Origin: Halarsenatibacter sp964462585
GTDB taxonomy: Bacteria; Bacillota; Halanaerobiia; Halanaerobiales; Halarsenatibacteraceae
DNA length: 9,492 nt
Direction of reading: 5' to 3'
NCBI GenBank assembly: GCA_964462585.1
Contig: CAYXAK010000068.1
Coordinates: forward strand, 1 to 9,492
The notes beneath the pieces are model-generated. The model had not been told where the DNA came from. It saw nothing but the letters and a program-made list of their open reading frames with translations, and did not search any database. The translations under genes and the position numbers were made by a program. The number at the start of each line of letters is the position of its first letter. Position 1 is the stretch's first letter. Positions 1 through 6,163 of the stretch are shown piece after piece.

Positions 1-27
1 GTGCAGGATGATCAATCGTCTATCGTG

Positions 28-57
28 AATAATAAATTCAAGGGACCATAATTTATT
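28..57. repeat. AT-rich inverted repeat upstream of the amidase gene
   Basis: The arms AATAAATT (31-38) and AATTTATT (50-57) are perfect reverse complements separated by 11 bases. GAAT at 27-30 lies beside the left arm, and TTCAT at 56-60 continues the right arm. The arms contain only A and T and no T-tract follows, so this is weak as a terminator. It could be an operator or chance pairing in AT-rich DNA. Confidence 0.3.
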
Positions 58-137
58 CATAATGGCATAGGTTAGAAAATTTGGCCGGTGAGATGGTGGA
101 GATCGACAAAAAATAGATCCTTAGCGACATCACTGGC

Positions 138-159
138 AGTCCTGGCTCCGGCCAGGATT
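138..159 (+). other. GC-rich hairpin ahead of the amidase promoter
   Basis: TCCTGGC (140-146) pairs perfectly with GCCAGGA (151-157) around a four-base TCCG loop. One G-T and one A-T pair extend the stem to nine pairs. No T-run follows, since the next bases are TTACTGGTG, so it is not a typical intrinsic terminator. It lies just upstream of the candidate promoter and could be the remnant terminator of an upstream gene or a regulatory structure. Confidence 0.45.
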
Positions 160-181
160 ACTGGTGTTAAGAAACAGATTG

Positions 182-190
182 TGATAAAAT
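182..190 (+). promoter_or_regulatory. Candidate extended -10 promoter for the amidase-pucR-allH genes
   Basis: TGATAAAAT is a TGn extended -10 element followed by TAAAAT, five of six matches to TATAAT. Initiation about seven bases downstream would give a leader of roughly 20 bases including the ribosome binding site at 202-208. No good -35 hexamer is visible at 17-base spacing (TGGTGT at 162-167), which extended -10 promoters tolerate. This is a prediction from pattern only. Confidence 0.35.
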
Positions 191-201
191 TATAGCAATG
201 C

Positions 202-208
202 AGGAGGT
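202..208 (+). promoter_or_regulatory. Ribosome binding site that sets the amidase start
   Basis: AGGAGGT lies seven bases before the ATG at 216. An earlier in-frame ATG at 198 would place this near-consensus Shine-Dalgarno sequence inside the coding region, so 216 is the better start. Confidence 0.85.
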
Positions 209-215
209 ATTATAT

Positions 216-1544
216 ATGGAGATGATCGCAAGTTTTGAGCTGGAAACCAGCCTGAAAGAATTGCAGTCAAGGCCTCAAATGCTTGAAGATTATCTGGATT
301 ACAGTCTGGGGCGAATGAATGAGCTGGAGAATAAAATACATGCTTTTGTGCCGGAAAGCCGCAGAAGAAAGCGGCTGGATAGAATAGCACAAAACCTGCA
401 GGAAAATTATTCTGTGGAAGAGACTCTTCCACCCCTTTATGGCATACCTGTTGGTATCAAGGATATTTTCCATGTGGATGGTCTTCCCACCAGGGCGGGC
501 TCCCGGCTGGATTCAGAGATTTTGACAGGGGAAGAAGGCTTTATAGTTGAAAAACTGAGGGAAAGCGGTGCAGTTGCCCTGGGTAAAACAGTCACAACAG
601 AATTTGCTTACTTTGTTCCAGGACCAACCCGCAATCCTCACAACACAGCCCATACACCGGGAGGTTCAAGCAGCGGCTCAGCAGCTGCCGTGGCGGCCGG
701 GTACTGTCCTCTGGCAGTGGGCACACAGACAATAGGCTCAGTTATCCGTCCGGCGGCTTTTTGTGGTGTGGTGGGGTTTAAGCCCAGCTATGATAGGGTG
801 CCGCGGGAGGGTCTGGTGGATTTCTCGCCTTCTGCCGATCATATCGGTTTTTTCACCCAGGATGTGGAGGGGATGAAGTCGGCCGCCTCCTGTCTGGTGC
901 CTGACTGGGAGCGGAAAAGCTCTGAGAAGACAGGTGAAAGGCCGGTGCTGGGAGTTCCTGCAGATAACTATCTCCAGCAGGCAGGAGATACGGCTCTCGA
1001 TAATTTTAATGATACCATGGAGAAGCTGCAGCAGGCAGGATACAGCGTGAAAAAGAAAGAGGTTCTGACAGATATAGGTGGAATCAATGAAGCCCATCAG
1101 CACTTGATAGCCAGGGAATTTGCTGAAATGCATGAGGAATTATACGAAAAGCACGGCGATGATTATCGTTCGGAAACAGTTGAGCTGATAGAAGAAGGGC
1201 GCCAGGTGACAGATCTGCAGTATCAAAAGGCCAGGGAAAAGCAGAGTAAGCTGCGTTCCTTTCTGCATGAGGTTATGGATGGTGAGGATATAGATATCTG
1301 GATTTCCCCTTCTGCACCCGGGCCGGCTCCAGAAGGAATTGATTCTACCGGAGATCCGGTTATGAATCTCCCCTGGACTAACGCCGGACTGCCGGCTGTT
1401 TCAGTGCCATCAGGTTTCGATGATGGAGGTTTACCCCTGGGTCTGCAGCTGGCGGCCGCTTTCGGCAGTGATGAAGAACTGCTGGAATGGACTGAGAGTA
1501 TAGCTGATGTAATAAATGCAGTAAAACAGGAGGGCAGCAGGTGA
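216..1544 (+). CDS. Amidase signature (AS) family hydrolase
   Basis: This 442-aa protein belongs to the amidase signature family, related to GatA and other AS amidases, which hydrolyse amide bonds with a Ser-cisSer-Lys triad. Visible parts are Lys82 in GIPVGIKDI, cis-Ser151 in PGGSSSGSAAA and the nucleophile Ser175 in GTQTIGSVIRPAAFCG. The 24-residue spacing between the serines equals that of the family. The nucleophile loop differs from the common GTDTGGS by Asp to Gln and Gly to Ile. There is no signal peptide or membrane segment, so it is cytoplasmic. The length is normal or slightly short. It is the first gene of the run, 17 bases before the PucR-type regulator. A gatA role is unlikely because gatB and gatC are absent. 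In this setting it could hydrolyse oxamate or another ureide-derived amide, but the sequence does not reveal the substrate. The family call is firm and the substrate unknown. Confidence 0.93.
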   Translation: MEMIASFELETSLKELQSRPQMLEDYLDYSLGRMNELENKIHAFVPESRRRKRLDRIAQNLQENYSVEETLPPLYGIPVGIKDIFHVDGLPTRAGSRLDSEILTGEEGFIVEKLRESGAVALGKTVTTEFAYFVPGPTRNPHNTAHTPGGSSSGSAAAVAAGYCPLAVGTQTIGSVIRPAAFCGVVGFKPSYDRVPREGLVDFSPSADHIGFFTQDVEGMKSAASCLVPDWERKSSEKTGERPVLGVPADNYLQQAGDTALDNFNDTMEKLQQAGYSVKKKEVLTDIGGINEAHQHLIAREFAEMHEELYEKHGDDYRSETVELIEEGRQVTDLQYQKAREKQSKLRSFLHEVMDGEDIDIWISPSAPGPAPEGIDSTGDPVMNLPWTNAGLPAVSVPSGFDDGGLPLGLQLAAAFGSDEELLEWTESIADVINAVKQEGSR

Positions 1545-1548
1545 GCCC

Positions 1549-1557
1549 GGGAGGTGG
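1549..1557 (+). promoter_or_regulatory. Ribosome binding site that sets the PucR start
   Basis: GGGAGGTGG has its GGAGG core seven bases before the ATG at 1562. A GTG at 1541 that overlaps the amidase stop is in frame but would put this site within the gene, so ATG 1562 is preferred. Confidence 0.8.
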
Positions 1558-1561
1558 TCAT

Positions 1562-3247
1562 ATGCGAGATGTCATAGGAATTACAGTATCTGAAGCGCTG
1601 GAACTGCGGAGATTAAACAATCTAGAGGTTGTGGCAGGAGAGCAGGGCCTTGATAGAAAAATTGTCAAGATCAATATTATGGAAGTTCCTGATATAATTG
1701 ACTGGGTGGAGGAGGGCGAGCTTCTCTTCACCACACTGTATTCAATAAGCAATGATGAAGAAGCCCTTAAAAATCTGATACCGAATCTGGCCGAAAAAAA
1801 GCTGGCAGCTCTGGGCATAAAACCCGGACGCTATGTCAAAGATATCCCCGAGTTTATGAAGGAACAGGCGGAAAAATATGATATGCCTCTTCTGGAAATA
1901 CCATATGAGTATTCATTTTCAGAGCTGATTAACTCCATACTGCAGGAAATTGTCAATGTGCAGACTGAATTCCTGCAGAGAACCCTGGAGATCCATGAAG
2001 ACCTGACAAGCATTGCTTTTTCACATGAGGGGCTTGGCAACCTCTGCAGTCAGCTGCGGAAGAGAACTGATAATCCCGTTCTGATAATGGATGATGAGGG
2101 AGAGATTATGGCCTCATGCCTTTATGATGAGCATGAAAAAAATGAAACAGGTCTGCAGGGCGATGAATTTATCAGAACTGCCCGCCTTGATAGAGAGCAG
2201 GAAGAAAAAGCAGATATTCCGCCTGGAGATTATAAGGAAAGTGAAGTGGAAATGGAAGGTGAGGTATATAAGCAAATTCGCCTCCCTGTGAAATCAGGAG
2301 AAAATTATTTCGGGTTTCTTTACACCTGGGAGATAAATTCACGTTTTAATCTGCTGGATATAAATACATTGAAATGGGCGGCAACTATTGCCCTGTTAAA
2401 TATTCTCAATCAGAGAGAGATGACCGAAATAAAGCGCAGATACAAAAATGAGCTCCTGCATGATATTGTTGAGGGCCAAATTGAGGACCGGGAAAATATT
2501 TTACAGAGAAGTGACCATATGGGCCTGGACCTGCGGGGAGAACGAATGGTGATAATATTTGACACCAAAAAAATTGTCAATAAATATATGATTGACAGGG
2601 ATATCTCCTACCGGGAAAGTGTACAGGATAAAATTTTCAACACCGTTGAAAAGGAGGCAGGTGAGGGGGTAGTTACAGGACTTCTGGGATCTTATATAGT
2701 TGTATTTTTCCCTGTTAGTGAGGACGACTTTCAGGGCAGCCGGGAGTCAGTTGAAGCTTATCTTAAAAGCGTTAAAAACAGGTTATCCCGTGAATATTAC
2801 AGCCATCTCAAGATTGGAGTGGGCAACAGGGTTAATGACGTGCGCAGCCTGCAGAAGAGTTTTCGCCAGGCCGAGCGGGCCATATTTGTGGCTGAAAAGT
2901 TTGCAGAGGACAGCGATAATGTGTTTTTCTACAAAAAGCTGGGTGTTTATAAACTCTTCTATCAGGTCAGAGATGATGAGCTTGGCAATTTCATAGATAA
3001 CATACTCCAGCCTCTGCTGGAATATGATCGCAGCCACGATACGGAGATGGTGAAAACTCTGGATGCCTATTTTGAGGCCGGCGGCAATTTATCAAAGGTG
3101 GCTGATGAACTTTATATTCACTATAATACCGCCGGTTACCGCATCAAAAGAATCGAGAAGATAACCGGCATGGACCTGGATTCGCCCGATGACAGACTCA
3201 ATCTGGAGATAGCTCTCAAACTTTACAGAATGAACAGCCATGAATGA
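1562..3247 (+). CDS. PucR-family transcriptional regulator
   Basis: This 561-aa cytoplasmic DNA-binding regulator has the full PucR architecture. Residues about 7-135 form the N-terminal PucR sensor domain, beginning ITVSEALELRRLNNLEV and containing GELLFTTLYS. A central GAF-like stretch follows (about 145-285), then a CdaR GGDEF-like domain (about 320-450) with IGVGNRVNDVRSLQKSFRQA. The C-terminal PucR helix-turn-helix (about 497-553) carries the signature NLSKVADELYIHYNTAGYRIKRIEKITG. B. subtilis PucR controls purine catabolism, and relatives commonly control genes for nitrogen compounds beside them. The gene lies between the amidase and the DUF2877 gene and overlaps the latter by eight bases, so it is probably co-transcribed with and autoregulates this cluster. 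The ligand is unknown; a ureide such as allantoin is a reasonable guess from context. The family assignment is firm. Confidence 0.93.
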   Translation: MRDVIGITVSEALELRRLNNLEVVAGEQGLDRKIVKINIMEVPDIIDWVEEGELLFTTLYSISNDEEALKNLIPNLAEKKLAALGIKPGRYVKDIPEFMKEQAEKYDMPLLEIPYEYSFSELINSILQEIVNVQTEFLQRTLEIHEDLTSIAFSHEGLGNLCSQLRKRTDNPVLIMDDEGEIMASCLYDEHEKNETGLQGDEFIRTARLDREQEEKADIPPGDYKESEVEMEGEVYKQIRLPVKSGENYFGFLYTWEINSRFNLLDINTLKWAATIALLNILNQREMTEIKRRYKNELLHDIVEGQIEDRENILQRSDHMGLDLRGERMVIIFDTKKIVNKYMIDRDISYRESVQDKIFNTVEKEAGEGVVTGLLGSYIVVFFPVSEDDFQGSRESVEAYLKSVKNRLSREYYSHLKIGVGNRVNDVRSLQKSFRQAERAIFVAEKFAEDSDNVFFYKKLGVYKLFYQVRDDELGNFIDNILQPLLEYDRSHDTEMVKTLDAYFEAGGNLSKVADELYIHYNTAGYRIKRIEKITGMDLDSPDDRLNLEIALKLYRMNSHE

Positions 3248-4211
3248 GGGTAAGCAGGGCGAAATATATGGAGTTCACAGGCGCGGAAATCTGGTGGGGG
3301 AGCTGTTCGGCTGTGCCGGCAGGCTGGAAGCAAAGGGGGTATTTGATGATATCATAAACCTTAAACTGACTTCAGGCCGGGGGCTGGCACTTGCCCGGCG
3401 GGATTTCCCCCGGGCTCCCCACCATGTAAACCTGGCCGACTTTTCCGCACTTCCCTCACTGCAGGAAAAGGAGGTTTTTCTGCTTGGTTCCGTACTGGAT
3501 ATGGGTGGAGAAGGAATGATAAATCTGCAGCAGGGAAAGATATGGAGCGGCAGGCTGGAGGATTACTCTTTTCTGGCCGGGGATGGTGAAGGCGGAGATA
3601 TATTTGACAGTCTGGCACTTCTGGCTGATATTTATCAGCTTTCTTACAGCCGAGATCACATTTTGCTGGATCTGATCATAGAAAACTTTGAACTCCAGCT
3701 CAGGGGCCGTGGTTCTATTTTTGCTGCAGAAGGCGGATGGAAGAAGTTATTTTCGGGGGAGGTCCCTGCCGGAGGCCGGGAGAAGATTGAACTGGATTTT
3801 TTCATGGATATTATAAAAAACTTCTGGAAACAGGATAAATCGGAGAGAAGTCTGCTGCAGCTCCGTCCTCTGGTGGGAGCGGGCAGAGGTTTAACCCCTG
3901 CCGGTGATGACTTAATGGTGGGGTTTTTATCGGTGCTCCATCTAATTGATTCCCGTCTTTTGGAGACCAGTACCGATTTTATGCTTTCTGACTTTGCCGA
4001 CAGGACTACATTTGTCAGCAGTCTGGCCCTGAGGGCAGCACTCAAAGGCAGTTTTAGCCAGCAGGTTGTAAATTTTTATGAGAAGCTGGATACCGGAACA
4101 GAAAGAAAGCTTTTCTCTGCCCTGAGACTGCTGGAATCTGTTGGCAGCTCTTCCGGGCTGGATATACTGGCCGGAATCTATCTGGGCTGGTCGTTGCTCG
4201 AAGCAGAATAG
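3240..4211 (+). CDS. allH: DUF2877 protein, AllH-type oxamate carbamoyltransferase subunit
   Basis: This 323-aa soluble protein carries the DUF2877 hallmark GAGRGLTPAGDDLMVGFL (about 213-230), a TTFVSSLALRAALKG segment (256-270) and a C-terminal SSSGLDILAGIYLG (303-316). E. coli AllH (YlbF, about 270 aa) is a subunit of oxamate carbamoyltransferase with AllF and AllG, all three being needed for activity. Here the protein is longer, mostly in the N-terminal half. The start ATG overlaps the last eight bases of the regulator gene and has no clear Shine-Dalgarno sequence, so translational coupling is likely. It is followed by a 188-bp gap before fdrA, whereas the other two subunit genes lie downstream of that gap. 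The family call is strong. The function follows from homology and co-location, and the true substrate could be another N-carbamoyl compound. Confidence 0.88.
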   Translation: MNEGKQGEIYGVHRRGNLVGELFGCAGRLEAKGVFDDIINLKLTSGRGLALARRDFPRAPHHVNLADFSALPSLQEKEVFLLGSVLDMGGEGMINLQQGKIWSGRLEDYSFLAGDGEGGDIFDSLALLADIYQLSYSRDHILLDLIIENFELQLRGRGSIFAAEGGWKKLFSGEVPAGGREKIELDFFMDIIKNFWKQDKSERSLLQLRPLVGAGRGLTPAGDDLMVGFLSVLHLIDSRLLETSTDFMLSDFADRTTFVSSLALRAALKGSFSQQVVNFYEKLDTGTERKLFSALRLLESVGSSSGLDILAGIYLGWSLLEAE

Positions 4212-4305
4212 CCAATTTATTGAATCTGATAAATTCCCCGGCACTTCAACGGGCTTACCCTCTCAGCCAGCCTTTGAGTTAGCTTAATTACACAAATCCA
4301 GAGAA

Positions 4306-4319
4306 AATTATTGTTAATT
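4306..4319. promoter_or_regulatory. Palindrome AATTA-N4-TAATT upstream of fdrA
   Basis: AATTA (4306-4310) and TAATT (4315-4319) form a perfect dyad around TTGT in the 188-bp gap. It has the size and symmetry of an operator half-site pair and lies about 80 bases before the fdrA start. An AT-rich chance palindrome cannot be excluded. Confidence 0.3.
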
Positions 4320-4324
4320 GCCTA

Positions 4325-4336
4325 CAAAGGACTTTG
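4325..4336. promoter_or_regulatory. Palindrome CAAAG-GA-CTTTG upstream of fdrA
   Basis: CAAAG (4325-4329) and CTTTG (4332-4336) form a perfect 12-bp dyad with a two-base centre, five bases after the previous palindrome. The two-base centre is too short for a stable RNA hairpin, so a protein-binding site, perhaps for the PucR-type regulator, is more plausible. No convincing -35/-10 pair was found nearby. TTGCCC (4334-4339) with TTTAAT (4355-4360) has poor spacing. Confidence 0.3.
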
Positions 4337-4388
4337 CCCTCCGGATATTTAATTTTTAATCATGTGGAACGGATATGGATACAGAAAA

Positions 4389-4394
4389 GGGGTG
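4389..4394 (+). promoter_or_regulatory. Ribosome binding site that sets the fdrA start
   Basis: GGGGTG lies five bases before the ATG at 4400. An in-frame ATG at 4334 would add 22 residues (starting MPSGYLIFNH) that do not resemble FdrA proteins and would bury this site. Confidence 0.7.
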
Positions 4395-4399
4395 TTTTC

Positions 4400-5956
4400 A
4401 TGGCTGTGAAAACAAAGGTTAAAAGCGGTGATTATTACGATTCGGTAACTCTGATGTCCATAGCCAGGGATATAAAAGAAATGGAAGGTATAAACGAGAT
4501 TGTCCTGGTCATGGGAACTAAGGCCAATAAAGGTATAGTGGAAGATGCTGGTCTGCTGAGTGCGGAGGTTAAAGAAGCCAACCCCGATGATCTTGTAATA
4601 GTGGTGGAGGGTGAAGAGAAAATACTCTCAAAAGCTCTGGATAAAGCTGAGGAGCTGCTTGTGGAAAAGAGAACTTCCTCACGGGAGGAGCGGGAAAGAC
4701 GTCCTCGCTCTCTGGAGGGGGCAATTTCCCGGCAGCCTGATTCCAATCTCGTTTTGATATCGGTGCCAGGAGAATTTGCCGCCCGGGAAGCCCGCAAAGC
4801 TTTAAAAAAGGATCTGCATGTGATGCTTTTCAGCGATAATGTAGAACTGGAGAAGGAGAGAGAGCTGAAGGAGATGGCCCGGGAAAAGGGCCTTCTGATG
4901 ATGGGGGCTGACTGCGGAACAGCCATCATCAATCAGGTGCCACTGGCCTTTGCCAATGTCATAGAGCCCGGACCGGTGGGCATAATTGCCGCCTCCGGCA
5001 CAGGTGCTCAGGAGGTTTCCACACTTATTCAGCGCCAGGGTGTGGGCCTTTCTCAGGTGATCGGCACCGGCGGGAGAGACTTAAAGAAAGAGATCGGCGG
5101 GCTGGAGATGATCAAAGATCTAAAAGCACTGGCCGCAGATGATGAGACTGAAGTTATCGTGCTGGTATCCAAACCGCCGGCCAGGGAAGTCAGCGAGAAA
5201 ATTATGCAGGAAGTCGAGAAACTGGATATACCCGTGGTGGTCAATTTCCTGGGGGGAGATCCGGAGGTTATCTCAGGTGATGATGTCTTCTGGGCTGCCA
5301 CACTGGAAGAAGCAGCGGAAAAAGCAGTAGAGCTGGCTCCTGAAAGAGGCGATATGTTAATCCCCCCTTCCGGGGATGAACTGCAGAAAATGGCCCGGGA
5401 AGAGGCGAAGAATATGAGTGATAAACAGAGGTATGTGAGGGGACTTTATACCGGAGGTACTCTCTGCAGTGAAGCTCTGCTTCTGCTGCAGGAAGAAATG
5501 GGGCCTGTTTACTCCAATGTGGCCCTTGATGAAGATTATGCTCTTGGCAGTGATCTGGAGAGCATTGAGGATACAGTAATCGACCTGGGTGAAGATGAAT
5601 TTACGCGGGGCAGCCCCCATCCCATGATAGAACCCGGGTTGAGAAATGACAGGCTGGCAGAGGAGTCAGAAGATGAAGAGGCAGCGGTAATTCTGCTGGA
5701 TGTGGTGCTGGGTTATGGTTCCCACGAAGATCCAGCAGGAAAATTAGCCGAGGCCGTCCGAGAGGCGAAAGAAAAAGCCTCTGAGCGCGGCGGATATCTG
5801 GCCGTGATAGCTTCTGTATGTGGTACAGATGGAGATCCCCAGAATAGAGAAGAACAGGTGCAGAAGCTGGAAGAGGCCGGTGTCAGAGTATTTGACACCA
5901 ATGCTCAGGCCGTAAAAGCTGCAGCTGCTGTACTCAACGAGATAAGGGGGAAATAA
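4400..5956 (+). CDS. fdrA: FdrA/AllF, acyl-CoA synthetase-like oxamate carbamoyltransferase subunit
   Basis: This 518-aa protein is a member of the FdrA family, which shares the succinyl-CoA synthetase alpha-type fold. E. coli FdrA, now AllF, is a subunit of oxamate carbamoyltransferase. Seen in order are an N-terminal KSGDYYDSVTLM segment, GADCGTAI (about 169-176), the nucleotide-binding-like ASGTGAQEV (198-206), GTGGRDL (222-228), RGLYTGGTLCSEA (347-359), RGSPHPMIEP (403-412), LLDVVLGYGSHEDPAG (432-447) and CGTDGDPQ (474-481). All conserved FdrA blocks are present and the length is normal, so the gene looks intact. The protein is very acidic, with EESEDEE near 423. The small gene follows after one base, and the DUF1116 gene comes next. 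The protein probably joins the AllH- and AllG-type proteins in one complex that transfers a carbamoyl group to phosphate. Database labels of acyl-CoA synthetase rest on fold similarity only. Confidence 0.93.
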   Translation: MAVKTKVKSGDYYDSVTLMSIARDIKEMEGINEIVLVMGTKANKGIVEDAGLLSAEVKEANPDDLVIVVEGEEKILSKALDKAEELLVEKRTSSREERERRPRSLEGAISRQPDSNLVLISVPGEFAAREARKALKKDLHVMLFSDNVELEKERELKEMAREKGLLMMGADCGTAIINQVPLAFANVIEPGPVGIIAASGTGAQEVSTLIQRQGVGLSQVIGTGGRDLKKEIGGLEMIKDLKALAADDETEVIVLVSKPPAREVSEKIMQEVEKLDIPVVVNFLGGDPEVISGDDVFWAATLEEAAEKAVELAPERGDMLIPPSGDELQKMAREEAKNMSDKQRYVRGLYTGGTLCSEALLLLQEEMGPVYSNVALDEDYALGSDLESIEDTVIDLGEDEFTRGSPHPMIEPGLRNDRLAEESEDEEAAVILLDVVLGYGSHEDPAGKLAEAVREAKEKASERGGYLAVIASVCGTDGDPQNREEQVQKLEEAGVRVFDTNAQAVKAAAAVLNEIRGK

Positions 5957-5957
5957 T

Positions 5958-6137
5958 ATGAGCGCAGAGAGTATAACGGATCTCTTTGACAAGAAACTGA
6001 AGGTGATCAACATAGGTCTGGAGTCTTTTGCCCGGAATATGCAGAATGAAGGGGTGGAAGTTGTCCAGCTGGAATGGACACCTCCAGCTGGTGGAGACGA
6101 AGAGATGGCGTCACTTCTGGATATGCTGGAAGATTAA
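5958..6137 (+). CDS. Small FdrA-associated protein, 59 aa, resembling the YahG N-terminus
   Basis: An ATG one base after the fdrA stop opens a 59-aa reading frame ending in TAA. It is preceded by AGGGGG (5945-5950) at seven-base spacing. The product begins MSAESITDLFDKKLKVINIG and carries a KVINIGLESF block, an EVVQLEWTPPAGGDEE block and a short acidic C-terminal helix (MASLLDMLED). From memory this pattern (VINxGLxxF, then VxxxDWxPPxxG) occurs in short proteins labelled FdrA domain protein in Clostridia and at the N-terminus of longer DUF1116 proteins such as E. coli YahG. It has no membrane segment or signal peptide. Tight placement between fdrA and the DUF1116 gene argues for a real gene and for a place in the same complex. 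Its biochemical role is unknown. Confidence 0.85.
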   Translation: MSAESITDLFDKKLKVINIGLESFARNMQNEGVEVVQLEWTPPAGGDEEMASLLDMLED

Positions 6138-6144
6138 ATCCTGT

Positions 6145-6153
6145 GGAGGAGGA
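6145..6153 (+). promoter_or_regulatory. Strong ribosome binding site for the DUF1116 gene
   Basis: GGAGGAGGA precedes the ATG at 6164 by ten bases. Its presence, with the TAA at 6135-6137, shows that the small gene and the DUF1116 gene are separately translated rather than one frameshifted gene. Confidence 0.75.
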
Positions 6154-6163
6154 ATAAATCAAT

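Noticed and set aside
1..51. Short open frame from the window start to a TAA at 49-51 that might be the tail of an upstream gene
   Set aside because: It is only 16 codons, resembles no family, and the same region is open in no convincing way elsewhere, so no gene can be supported.
138..159. Intrinsic terminator of an upstream gene
   Set aside because: The stem is good but no T-tract follows, so it is kept only as a hairpin of unknown role.
216..1544. GatA subunit of glutamyl-tRNA amidotransferase
   Set aside because: There are no gatB or gatC genes beside it, the nucleophile loop differs from the usual form, and the setting is catabolic.
2700..2996. 98-aa open frame on the plus strand inside the regulator gene
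   Set aside because: It is out of frame with the regulator, whose conserved GGDEF-like domain covers this stretch, and it has no family resemblance.
4435..4932. 165-aa open frame on the minus strand, rich in Ser
   Set aside because: It is the antisense shadow of FdrA; its Ser-rich composition comes from reading Glu/Gly/Ala codons backwards.
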